Origin: Pseudobacter sp.
GTDB taxonomy: Bacteria; Bacteroidota; Bacteroidia; Chitinophagales; Chitinophagaceae
Direction: 5' to 3'
Assembly: GCA_017849455.1 (NCBI GenBank)
Contig: JAFIGX010000003.1
Span: 372,001-436,000, forward strand
DNA: 64,000 nucleotides
A program made the translations under genes and the position numbers. Below the pieces are notes generated by a model. It saw only the letters and a program-made list of their open reading frames with translations. It had not been told where the DNA came from and searched no databases. Of this stretch, positions 1 to 7,708 are shown in pieces (positions within the stretch are counted from its first letter, which is position 1; each line of letters begins with the position of its first letter).

Positions 1-1
1 C

Positions 2-607
2 CATACTTTTATTTATATCAACAGCGCCAGGATCAACCAGCACCTGATGACCGGTACGTTCAAAGAAGGGCTTACCCTGGTGCCGCAGGTGGAAGAGGAA
101 TTGAAACAATATGCGCTGTACGTGGATACCCACCGCATCCTCGTATTCAATTATAAATTCGCCACGCTTTACTTCGGCGCCGGCGATTATTCTACCTCCA
201 TCGATTACCTGCAAAAGATCATGAACGTGGCCGTGGCCGATCTCCGCGTCGATCTGCAATGTTATGCCCGCCTGCTCCACCTCATGGCGCATTATGAGCT
301 GGGCAATTACGAACTGATGGAATCCCTCAGCAAATCCGTGTACCGCTTCATGGCCAAAATGAAAAACCTCACGGTAGTGGAAGAAGAAATGTTCCGCTTC
401 CTTCGCCAGTCATTCGATCCCAGGAAGCTCAAACCAGAGCTCGAGAAACTCTTAAATAAGATCAAGCACCTGGAAAAGAACCGTTTCGAGACAAGGGCAT
501 TTGCCTATTTGGATGTGATATCATGGGTAGAGAGTAAGGTGTATGGGAAGCCGATGGGGCAGGTGGTGTATGGGAAGTATGAGGAGAGTAAGAGGAGGAT
601 TGGGTAA
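2..607 (+). CDS. Hypothetical helical-repeat protein, 5' end cut by window edge
   Basis: The reading frame is open from the first complete codon of the window to a TAA at 605-607, so the start lies outside; an internal ATG at 47 is not needed as a start. The 201 visible residues are almost entirely alpha-helical in character, with aromatic/Ala-rich segments of TPR type (for example FNYKFATLYFGAGDYSTSID near residues 52-71). No catalytic motif is visible. It ends five bases before the convergent Trm112-like gene. I recognise no specific family; a TPR-like scaffold role is an inference from composition. Confidence 0.75.
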   Translation, partial: HTFIYINSARINQHLMTGTFKEGLTLVPQVEEELKQYALYVDTHRILVFNYKFATLYFGAGDYSTSIDYLQKIMNVAVADLRVDLQCYARLLHLMAHYELGNYELMESLSKSVYRFMAKMKNLTVVEEEMFRFLRQSFDPRKLKPELEKLLNKIKHLEKNRFETRAFAYLDVISWVESKVYGKPMGQVVYGKYEESKRRIG

Positions 608-612
608 GACGT

Positions 613-897
613 TTAGCCCAAATCCGATTTTTGGCCCTCCAATAAAAACCCTTCGACCAACCTCCCCGGCAACAGCCCCTCCCAACGCCTTATCACCGGT
701 TCTTCCAGCGCTTTTTCCCGGTATTCATCCGGGGAAAGAATGGGCACTCCATGAATGATCGGGTAATACCTTTTGCAATGGTGGCAAGTCAGTATTCCTT
801 CAATGATATCGCCATCCGTGTTAGTGGTAATCGTTTTCAGTGCCAGGTCCTGCTTGTCCATCGGGCAGGCGAGCTTCTGAACAAATGATGCTTTCAT
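613..897 (-). CDS. Trm112-like zinc-ribbon protein
   Basis: 94 residues with the Trm112/UPF0434 layout: an N-terminal CPMD (one Cys), a central CHHCKRYYPI zinc-ribbon half, and the family signature IIHGVPIL directly after it. In eukaryotes and archaea Trm112 proteins bind and activate several SAM methyltransferases; bacterial members are mostly uncharacterised. Its ATG overlaps the stop of the ThiE/TenI-like gene by 4 bp (894-897), making it the last gene of the TPP-riboswitch operon, whose first gene is a methyltransferase. That context suggests an activator-enzyme pair, which is an inference. Confidence 0.82.
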   Translation of the reverse strand: MKASFVQKLACPMDKQDLALKTITTNTDGDIIEGILTCHHCKRYYPIIHGVPILSPDEYREKALEEPVIRRWEGLLPGRLVEGFLLEGQKSDLG

Positions 898-1532
898 ACA
901 TTACGATTTTTTATTCGGAGCAATTCGTTTTTGTATAATGCGGTGGCAGCCTCCGGGTCTTGTGATTCCATGATCCCCGAGATCACTGCCACGCCATCCA
1001 ACCCTGTTCCGGCCAGGCTGGCCATGTTCGATGGAGTAATGCCTCCTGACACAAATAATGGAATATTTGTCATAGCCCTTACCCTGGCCACTGTTTCCGG
1101 CCTCACCAACTCGCAGCTATTTGCAGACTTCGAAGGGAACATGGCGCAGAAGGAGACATAGTCTATTCCGTGACCAATGGCCCGGTTGATACTGTTCAAA
1201 TCGTTACCACCTGTAATGCCTGCAATGAATGGACGGTCAATCTTTTTCCTGATCTCTTGCAGATTGGAGGGTGGTTCGTCGAAATGGACACCATCCAGCA
1301 TCGTTTTGATCAGCAATTCCCAGTTCCGGTTGATCAATACCGGTATATCATGCTTGTGAGCCAGATCACATATATCTTTTATGATGCTGATCTTATCCTG
1401 CCCAGGCTGCCAGTGGTCCCATATCTGGATGATGTCTACTCCACCCAGGATGGCCTTCCCCACTTTCGTCAACAACAATTCCTTGGGAATCGAAGGATCA
1501 ATTACCAGGTATACGCCACCACTTATTTTCAT
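894..1532 (-). CDS. Thiamine phosphate synthase/TenI-like TIM-barrel protein
   Basis: 212 residues, the length of ThiE/TenI. The barrel landmarks are present: LVSGGITPSN-type Gly-Gly loop (IPLFVSGGITPSN near 155-167) and the C-terminal GVAVISGIMES strand, which resembles TenI (thiazole tautomerase) more than ThiE. Where ThiE normally has a QLREK-like loop binding pyrophosphate, this protein has IQIWDHWQPG, and the usual VHLGQ segment reads VHFDE. The substrate may therefore differ from HMP-PP plus thiazole phosphate. It overlaps both neighbours by 4 bp and lies under TPP-riboswitch control, so a role in thiamin synthesis or salvage is well supported; the exact reaction is not. Confidence 0.8.
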   Translation of the reverse strand: MKISGGVYLVIDPSIPKELLLTKVGKAILGGVDIIQIWDHWQPGQDKISIIKDICDLAHKHDIPVLINRNWELLIKTMLDGVHFDEPPSNLQEIRKKIDRPFIAGITGGNDLNSINRAIGHGIDYVSFCAMFPSKSANSCELVRPETVARVRAMTNIPLFVSGGITPSNMASLAGTGLDGVAVISGIMESQDPEAATALYKNELLRIKNRNV

Positions 1533-2590
1533 GTCAGCCCTTTTTTATAAGCACCAAAAAAAGCCTGCCAGTATGGATCAGTTCCGGGATGCTCCAGGTT
1601 TATTGTTTTTCCCTGTTCATGGATGATGATCCCCTGTTCTTTCTCACGTACCTCACCAACAACAGTGGCTTTTATCTGTGCTTCGGCCAATCGTTGTAAC
1701 ACGATCTTTGCTTTATCTTTTATTACCGTGATGATCATGGAACCTGCTCCCACACAAAACAGCGGGTCGATGCCAAAAAGCGCACATACCATTTGCTGGG
1801 CATGGCCTACCGGTAAGCTGTCGTGATCGATCCAGGCGCCGCATCCGGCTGCTGTGGCCAGCTCATAAATTGCGCCGAGCACACCGCCTTCCGTAACATC
1901 ATGCATGGCAGTCACCGCTTTTTCTTCATTGTTGTTCCCAACAGCCTGCAGGGCTGCCTGGAGGGAGCTCGTTTCATAGAACAGGTCACAAGCCCGTTCA
2001 TATACTTCTTTGCCACATTTGTCTTTTACCGTTTTCGGAAAGCTGAGCGCCAGGATAGAAGAAGCGATCAATGCCGCTTCTTTGGTTACGATGATCAGGT
2101 CGCCTGGCCTTGCCATTTTGCTGAGCAGCATCTGGTCTTCAGGTCCTACGGTTATCATGGTGCCGCCGCCTGCAATGGTAGAGTGTTGCCCTTCTGCCTT
2201 ACCTGTATGTCCACCCGTAATAGCAACATCGATGTCTTTGCAGAATTCATGAAGATGCGCCCAATACGTTTTGAAATCGTTGTTGCTGAGTGATGGTGGA
2301 AGGTTCAACACCAATTGCGTGTACATGGGAGCAAGGCCGGTAGTAGCTATATCATTGGCCATCAGGTGTACCGAAAGCCAGGCCGATTCGCGCAATCCCA
2401 GTGTGGGGATGAGGGAAAGCGGGTCGCTGGTGAGCGCCATGGCCATGCTATTGGGAAGCCTGATGAGGGATACGTCAACCCCGTATTGCGGGCCTGCCTT
2501 AACTTCGGGCCTTACCGCTCCGCAAAAGGGGAAGATCATTTCTGCAAACAATTCATGCCCGATCTTACCGCTGTCCAGGAAGTCATTCAT
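1529..2590 (-). CDS. AIR synthase-related (PurM/HypE/ThiL superfamily) protein
   Basis: 353 residues with the two-domain PurM-like layout: an N-terminal ATP-binding half containing LTSDPLS (near 53) and the conserved MANDIATTG (near 77-85), and a C-terminal half with a HDVTEGGVLGA Gly-rich loop (near 229-239). This superfamily includes PurM, SelD, HypE and ThiL, all of which form phospho-intermediates with ATP. The overall look is closest to HypE-like 'AIR synthase-related' proteins of unknown substrate. Being in a TPP-regulated operon beside a ThiE/TenI homologue, it may act as a thiamin-phosphate-type kinase in the manner of ThiL, but this is inference. Four-bp ATGA overlaps join it to both neighbours. 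Confidence 0.82.
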   Translation of the reverse strand: MNDFLDSGKIGHELFAEMIFPFCGAVRPEVKAGPQYGVDVSLIRLPNSMAMALTSDPLSLIPTLGLRESAWLSVHLMANDIATTGLAPMYTQLVLNLPPSLSNNDFKTYWAHLHEFCKDIDVAITGGHTGKAEGQHSTIAGGGTMITVGPEDQMLLSKMARPGDLIIVTKEAALIASSILALSFPKTVKDKCGKEVYERACDLFYETSSLQAALQAVGNNNEEKAVTAMHDVTEGGVLGAIYELATAAGCGAWIDHDSLPVGHAQQMVCALFGIDPLFCVGAGSMIITVIKDKAKIVLQRLAEAQIKATVVGEVREKEQGIIIHEQGKTINLEHPGTDPYWQAFFGAYKKGLT

Positions 2591-3294
2591 TGTTGATCAT
2601 TGAATTTAACATACAATCCGAAAAAGTCGCCAAAGGGTACAGACCATTGTTGCACCGGGAACCACTTGGGCAGTCCGGTGCATGTCCACTCAATCGTGTA
2701 ATTCCTTCCCTGCAACGCTTTGTCGATCACTTTGATCAGGGCTGCCGGCGTATAGAAACGGGCTGTGATATAGAATGGATTCTTCCCGAACAGTTGTTGT
2801 GTCCGGCGTCGCACGACTTTGGTGGAATTGCGGTTCATCATCCCGAATACGATGCCATATTTTGCTACACGTGCCGCTTCGCGGACCACCATTACCGGGT
2901 TGCGGTAATATTCGAAAGTAGTGATGAAGGCGAGGGCGTCGAAAGTGTGGTCTTTGAAAGGCATATAATGCGAATCGGCCAGCACAAGGTCTCCGGGAAA
3001 GAGATGAATGGCCTGGCCCAGCATGAAAGGAGAGATATCACCACCGGTAGCTTCAATCCCTATCTCATGCCACCAGCGTGTGAAGCGGGTAGTGCCGCAG
3101 CCGAATTCGAGCAGGGACTTAATGCGGGGATCTTTTTTGACCAGGGAGCCGATGATCTTTTTCTGCCAGATCTCAGCCCGCTTATATCTTCCTTCATACC
3201 ATTGTTCGTAGGTATCGGTATGTTCCCTGTTGAAGAACCATTCGCGCCGGTTTTGCCAGGTCCGCAATCCATTGGTGAGCTGTTGTAATTCCAT
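2587..3294 (-). CDS. Class I SAM-dependent methyltransferase
   Basis: 235 residues with a Rossmann methyltransferase core: LLEFGCGTTRFTRWW (motif I), ATGGDISPFM (motif II with the acidic residue binding SAM ribose), and DALAFITTFEYY (motif IV region). I chose the ATG at 3294 although the frame is open to a GTG at 3324, because 3315-3350 forms the riboswitch terminator hairpin and must be leader. It is the first gene of the TPP-controlled operon, and its stop overlaps the next start by 4 bp. The substrate is unknown. Pairing with the Trm112-like protein at the operon's end suggests a multi-subunit methyltransferase. Confidence 0.85.
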   Translation of the reverse strand: MELQQLTNGLRTWQNRREWFFNREHTDTYEQWYEGRYKRAEIWQKKIIGSLVKKDPRIKSLLEFGCGTTRFTRWWHEIGIEATGGDISPFMLGQAIHLFPGDLVLADSHYMPFKDHTFDALAFITTFEYYRNPVMVVREAARVAKYGIVFGMMNRNSTKVVRRRTQQLFGKNPFYITARFYTPAALIKVIDKALQGRNYTIEWTCTGLPKWFPVQQWSVPFGDFFGLYVKFNDQQ

Positions 3295-3314
3295 GGAATA
3301 ATATTTTACAAATG

Positions 3315-3350
3315 AAAAAGCCACACTCCTTGCAAACAGGAAATGTGGCC
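3315..3350 (-). terminator. Intrinsic terminator: expression platform of the TPP riboswitch
   Basis: On the minus strand GGCCACA...TCC / GGA...TGTGGC folds into a GC-rich hairpin (3320-3350) followed directly by a U5 tract (A5 on the plus strand at 3315-3319). It lies between the aptamer and the operon's first gene, exactly where a transcription-attenuating platform is expected. High TPP would favour termination. Confidence 0.78.
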
Positions 3351-3388
3351 TAACAAAATATTATTTCAATAATGGAATTATCCTGGCC

Positions 3389-3466
3389 TTGCATTTCCTC
3401 CGCTGGTATTGACCAGATCAGGTTCGCGGGTATCATCTCAGCTTCTATTGAAGCACCCCGATGCAA
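3389..3466 (-). promoter_or_regulatory. TPP (thiamin pyrophosphate) riboswitch
   Basis: The minus strand contains the full set of conserved TPP aptamer blocks in order: GGGGTGC, CTGAGATGATACCC, GAACCTGATCTGG, and CCAGCGGAGGAA. The ends TTGCAT (complement of 3461-3466) and ATGCAA (complement of 3389-3394) pair as stem P1. It precedes the methyltransferase-AIR-ThiE/TenI-Trm112 operon by about 95 bp, with a terminator hairpin between. This fixes the operon's regulation by intracellular TPP. Confidence 0.96.
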
Positions 3467-3529
3467 TGAATGTTATTCCAAAAGTATTACTGTTTAGCGA
3501 ATATTCAATCGCAATTTTTTATTCAACTA

Positions 3530-3928
3530 TTAACGTCGCTGATGCGCATGCTTGCTTTCATATTTGCTCTTCGATTCTTTCCATTTTTTCTGGTAATCGG
3601 GCAAGGTGGCTTTCTTTTGACCGGTCCTGTCTGCGGCAGTGGAGTTCCTGCTGCGTGCGGCGGCCTGACTGTAACGCTCCCGCTGTTCAGGCGTAAGGGA
3701 AGCCGGCAATGCAAGTGTCCGCGGGGCGGTCGTTGCAGGCCTTGCGCTTAACGTGGATTTATTTCCTTTCTGCTGCCGGTCCTGGGCCGCTGATTTCATT
3801 TGCGGTGAAACATAGCGCGTGTCGAGCCTGGGCGGCGGCAGGGTCCGCACTTTCTGCTGTGCCTGCGATACATTGCCTGCGGCAGTACCAAGCAGAAGAG
3901 CAGCTATGAAGAATAGTTTTGCTTTCAT
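3530..3928 (-). CDS. Small secreted basic protein, unknown function
   Basis: 132 residues with a clear Sec signal peptide (MKAKLFFIAALLLGTAAGNV, cleavage near SQAQ). The mature part is Gln/Arg/Lys/Ser-rich and low in hydrophobics, suggesting a disordered periplasmic or exported protein; LTPEQRERYSQAA is a short helical motif. It sits 9 bp downstream of the large repeat protein on the same strand and may be cotranscribed. I recognise no family. Confidence 0.65.
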   Translation of the reverse strand: MKAKLFFIAALLLGTAAGNVSQAQQKVRTLPPPRLDTRYVSPQMKSAAQDRQQKGNKSTLSARPATTAPRTLALPASLTPEQRERYSQAAARSRNSTAADRTGQKKATLPDYQKKWKESKSKYESKHAHQRR

Positions 3929-3937
3929 GATCGATGA

Positions 3938-6931
3938 TTATTTTACACTTACCAGTACGTTGATCTTTCCAACCGTATTGGCATTATAATCCTGCAGGGC
4001 CTTGCCCAATACCTGTCCTACCCTTACTTTGTCTAGGTCAGCTTTCATAGCCACACCCGACGTAGAAGAAGTCACCAGGAGATCGCCTCTTTTAATGGCC
4101 CCGCCTTCAAGGCAGACTTTGGTAGGGATTACGCCGATCACGCCCATGGGGACGAGCTGGTCCAGTTGATTCTTCGTAGCATTTTCTTCTGTCAGCATCA
4201 GACCCGGTTTGGTGGCATATACACCAGCTACCAGGGTAGAGTAAGGAGCAGATGATTTTTTTACAGTGCGGTCTGCTGTTTCAGAGATGATCAGTACATC
4301 TCCCGGCTCATAGCTGTTGCGATTATTTTCCACGCTGAAATATTCGGCTACGTCGGCGCCACCTACCTGTGTGCCGCCGTTGAAATATCCTTTACCTGTT
4401 CCATCGATACGTGCTACATTGAAACCGGCTGCTTTAAAGGTGGCAATGTCTCCGGTTACATTATCTACCAACTCTGCCATCAACGCCGTGCCGCCGGTAG
4501 TGGATGCACCAATGTTGGCCTGCGCCAACATGCCAATACCTGTGCCGGTATTCACACCTTTCACACCTGCACCCAACATACCATTGGAGCCTGTTATACC
4601 ACTGCCTATATCGGTATTGACTACCCCGGCAACGGCATCGCCGTCACCGAAATGCTGAGCGAGGAGTGCGTTGGTACCAGCATCGAATGCCAGCGCCGCC
4701 AATGCATTGTTATGAAGGGCAGAAATAAGAAGACCATTTCCGGAGCCCAGGTTATCTACCGTCATTGCGTCGGCAGCACCCTGTGCAGTTACTTTAACGG
4801 CAGCATCTCCATTGGATTCACTATTAGCAGAAATAGCACTTGAGAATTTTGAATACGCCTGAATACCGTATCCATATTGAGAAGACCCATATACACCAAC
4901 ACCGGTATTGGAATGGTCGCCCCAAACGCCATAGCCATCTGTGCCGGAACCGCTATGCATACCTTTAACACCGGCAGATGAAGCACCTGCTGTAGTAGAA
5001 GTGATCTTTCCGATAAGACCGAAGGAATTGGCTGAAGTCGATGAGTTGATCCCTTCCACCGCACCACCAGCACCAGCATTGGTTACAGAAATAGCATTAC
5101 TGGCAGAGGTGATAGTATTGATATATGGGATCACGAAGCCACCGGCAGTACCGGGGAGCCATTGTGTGCCATCGAATTTCAGCACTTCACCTGCAACCGG
5201 TGCTGTATTGCTGACTGCAACACCCCGCAGTTTGGATACTACCGGTGAAGGATAAGTGCCTCCGAGATCACCGCTGGCAGCACCATTCGGCGGCAGGCTG
5301 GTGGGAAGAGTAGGGATCACGCCCGCCGCTAACTTGGCAGCAGTGATCGTTCCGTCAACGATCTTACTATTGGTAATTGTATTATCAGCTACTTTAATGG
5401 TGGTCACTGCAGCATCGGAAAGTTTATTCGTGTTAACAGCACCATCTGCGATCTTCGCATTGGTGATCGCATTGGAAGCTACGGTAGGATTTGGATAAGT
5501 TCCGCCCAAATCTCCACCGGCTGAACCACCGGGGATCGTTCCCGAAGGAATGGTGCCCGGCGCTAACTTGGCAGCAGTGATCGTTCCGTCAACGATCTTA
5601 TTATTGGTAATTGTATTGTCGGCAATTTTAATAGTGGTCACTGCAGCATCGGCAATCTTAGTGGTATTCACAGCACCATCAGCGATCTTACCATTCGTTA
5701 CTGCATTCGCAGCGATCACGGGACCGGGATAAGAACCACTCAGGTCACCGCTTGCTGCGCCATTCGGTGGCAAGCTGCCGGGAATAGTAGGTATTACACC
5801 GGGTGCGATCTTGATCGCCGTGATGGCGCCATCGGTCACTTTGCTGGTGCTGATAGATCCGTCAGCGATCTTACCATTCGTAACTGCATTCGCAGCGATC
5901 ACGGGGCCGGGATAAGAACCACTCAGGTCACCGCTCGCAGCACCATTCGGCGGCAAGCTGCCGGGAATAGTAGGTATTACACCTGGTGCGATCTTGATCG
6001 CTGTAATAGCGCCATCGGTCACTTTGCTGGTACCAACAGAACCATCGGCAATTTTGTTATTCGTTACTGCATTATCTGCGATCTTTGTGTTAGTGATAGC
6101 ATTCGTTTGTACAGTTGGGTTAGGGTAGGTCCCCCCGAGATCACCACCGGCTGCACCCCCAGGCGTAGTCCCAGTAGGAATAGTACCGGGCGCCAGTTTA
6201 GCGGCAGTGATCGTTCCATCAGCGATCTTATTATTCGTTACTGCGTTGTCTGCGATCTTACCATTGGTCACTGCATTGTTGGCAATGACAGGAGAAGGAT
6301 AGGAGCCGCTCAGATCACCACTGGCTGCGCCGTTCGGCGGCAGGGCTGTGGGAATAACCGGAATTACACCAGGAGCAATTTTACTGGCAGTTACTGCACC
6401 ATCATTCAGCTTGGCAGTTGTGACTGCGTTATCGTTAAGATGTAAGGTTGTGATTGCACCGGAAGCAATGTCCGGGTTGGGATAATTGCCCGAAAGCACC
6501 CCTCCTGCTGCACCGCCAGGCAATGCTGAACCGGCAAACATGGCATAAGGCACGCTCAGCAACTGACCTGTGCCCATATCTACCAGGTTATTTCCGCCAG
6601 TAGGGTCCATTTCCACCTGAAGATACTTGGCACCGCCGGTTGACCAGTTGATACCAGTGATGGTTCCCTGAACATTCGAGGCGCCCGGACCACCGATCGC
6701 CACCGTGAACATCCCAAAATAATTGGTCTTGAGTGTTCGGGTTTCCTGGTACAATACCGTACCTGTAGGGCTCCCATTCCGGACCGAAAGGCGCAGTTTG
6801 ATGTTTTGATTGGGAATGGCGCTTCCTACCACATTCCGGGCTACACCCTGGTAGTTGATCAGTCCCGGGGCTTGTCCTAACACCACCACGGTCAGGAAAA
6901 CCGAAAACAACAGCAGTAAAGATTTCTTCAT
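3938..6931 (-). CDS. Large repeat-rich secreted protein with tail-fibre-like architecture
   Basis: 997 residues: signal peptide (MKKSLLLLFSVFLTVVVLGQ), an N-terminal beta domain (about 21-130, GLINYQGVARN...), then about 430 residues of repeats built on the words NAVTNGKIAD, GTITAAKLAPG and GAASGDLSGSYP, then a Gly/Ala/Ser-rich beta region, and a C-terminal domain (about 850-997) with GDVLVI-like and GDLLVTSSTSGVAMKA motifs. The C-terminal motif resembles the phage-type 'intramolecular chaperone/peptidase G2' region seen in tail-fibre-like proteins; this is from memory and not a proven hit. Such proteins are common in Bacteroidota as surface fibres. It is 51 bp downstream of the type IX-like gene at 6983, on the same strand. 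Confidence 0.78.
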   Translation of the reverse strand: MKKSLLLLFSVFLTVVVLGQAPGLINYQGVARNVVGSAIPNQNIKLRLSVRNGSPTGTVLYQETRTLKTNYFGMFTVAIGGPGASNVQGTITGINWSTGGAKYLQVEMDPTGGNNLVDMGTGQLLSVPYAMFAGSALPGGAAGGVLSGNYPNPDIASGAITTLHLNDNAVTTAKLNDGAVTASKIAPGVIPVIPTALPPNGAASGDLSGSYPSPVIANNAVTNGKIADNAVTNNKIADGTITAAKLAPGTIPTGTTPGGAAGGDLGGTYPNPTVQTNAITNTKIADNAVTNNKIADGSVGTSKVTDGAITAIKIAPGVIPTIPGSLPPNGAASGDLSGSYPGPVIAANAVTNGKIADGSISTSKVTDGAITAIKIAPGVIPTIPGSLPPNGAASGDLSGSYPGPVIAANAVTNGKIADGAVNTTKIADAAVTTIKIADNTITNNKIVDGTITAAKLAPGTIPSGTIPGGSAGGDLGGTYPNPTVASNAITNAKIADGAVNTNKLSDAAVTTIKVADNTITNSKIVDGTITAAKLAAGVIPTLPTSLPPNGAASGDLGGTYPSPVVSKLRGVAVSNTAPVAGEVLKFDGTQWLPGTAGGFVIPYINTITSASNAISVTNAGAGGAVEGINSSTSANSFGLIGKITSTTAGASSAGVKGMHSGSGTDGYGVWGDHSNTGVGVYGSSQYGYGIQAYSKFSSAISANSESNGDAAVKVTAQGAADAMTVDNLGSGNGLLISALHNNALAALAFDAGTNALLAQHFGDGDAVAGVVNTDIGSGITGSNGMLGAGVKGVNTGTGIGMLAQANIGASTTGGTALMAELVDNVTGDIATFKAAGFNVARIDGTGKGYFNGGTQVGGADVAEYFSVENNRNSYEPGDVLIISETADRTVKKSSAPYSTLVAGVYATKPGLMLTEENATKNQLDQLVPMGVIGVIPTKVCLEGGAIKRGDLLVTSSTSGVAMKADLDKVRVGQVLGKALQDYNANTVGKINVLVSVK
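5240..6470 (-). repeat. Intragenic tandem repeats encoding KIAD/KLAPG/NGAASG units
   Basis: The central part of the 997-residue protein is coded by degenerate tandem repeats. Two units starting near 5691 and 5871 are nearly identical over about 180 bp, with mostly third-position differences, which indicates a recent in-frame duplication. Other units are older and more diverged. Copy number is likely to vary between strains. Confidence 0.85.
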
Positions 6932-6982
6932 AAATATGGATTTTGGGAAAATAGTATTGAATATGATCGCCTGTCTGTTTTA

Positions 6983-7528
6983 TCAACGACCTATCTTGAT
7001 GATCTTATAAGCTCCTCTCTTTCCGAGATAGCCTGGGTCCGGATTCAATTCTATACGTAGCATATAAGTTCCATTGACATAACCGAACATATTGATCCTT
7101 TCAAACCGGCCGGAACCATACAGGTGAAATTCTTTGCTGAACATGATATTGCCCATCCTGTCGTGCAAGATCATTTTCACCTGGCCTTGCTGTTTGGTCA
7201 GGAAATTGATCTCCACCATCCCGTAAGTTGGATTGGGTAAGATCCTGATCTCATCATAAGTAAATAAGTGATCAGGCTCCGGCGCATTCAGATCGTGCGA
7301 ATTGGGTTGCAGGAACCCGTTGGTGATGAGCAGACTCGAACCGGCTCCCTGTAATTGGCCCACGAGGGCCAGCTCGCCCACGCTCCAATCGATGATATGG
7401 TAACCGTTCTTATATGTCCCTCCTGTAGTGTTGATGACCTGGGGTGTGACCTGAGGCTTTGTGGTCTGACTGCAGACATAAGTACTGGTTGCAGCAATAA
7501 ATAATGCAGTAAGCACCAGGGGCTTCAT
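6983..7528 (-). CDS. Secreted protein with type IX secretion-like C-terminal domain
   Basis: 181 residues: signal peptide (MKPLVLTALFIAATSTYVCS), a short mature region around IIDWSVGELALVG, and from about residue 92 a C-terminal beta domain starting IRILPNPTYGMVEINF and ending GAYKIIKIGR. The 'PNPTxGxxxI' start and the terminal Lys/Arg strand match the type A sorting domain of Por/type IX secretion substrates. It would be exported and anchored or released at the cell surface. It lies upstream of the repeat-rich protein and probably shares its transcript. Confidence 0.72.
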   Translation of the reverse strand: MKPLVLTALFIAATSTYVCSQTTKPQVTPQVINTTGGTYKNGYHIIDWSVGELALVGQLQGAGSSLLITNGFLQPNSHDLNAPEPDHLFTYDEIRILPNPTYGMVEINFLTKQQGQVKMILHDRMGNIMFSKEFHLYGSGRFERINMFGYVNGTYMLRIELNPDPGYLGKRGAYKIIKIGR

Positions 7529-7708
7529 ACGATCTGGATTTAGTTAACAACAAAAAGTTGCTGATCAGTTTAGGGCGTAATGTTAATAATATCTACTCGC
7601 TATTCAAATAGGACTTATACGCGGTCAGCGTGTAAAACAACGATTAGGGAAGACAGTTAAGTATCTGACCTTCAAAATAAATTATACATCATGATTAAAA
7701 TCAATCTT

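Noticed and set aside
3295..3324. GTG start for the methyltransferase at 3324
   Set aside because: This segment forms the riboswitch terminator, so the ATG at 3294 is used.
3409..3751. Plus-strand frames over the TPP aptamer
   Set aside because: They read through a conserved riboswitch and the 5' part of a signal-peptide gene on the other strand; no coding signs.
5240..6470. Regular repeats suggesting a CRISPR array
   Set aside because: The repeats are in frame, encode protein motifs and lack unique spacers of constant length.
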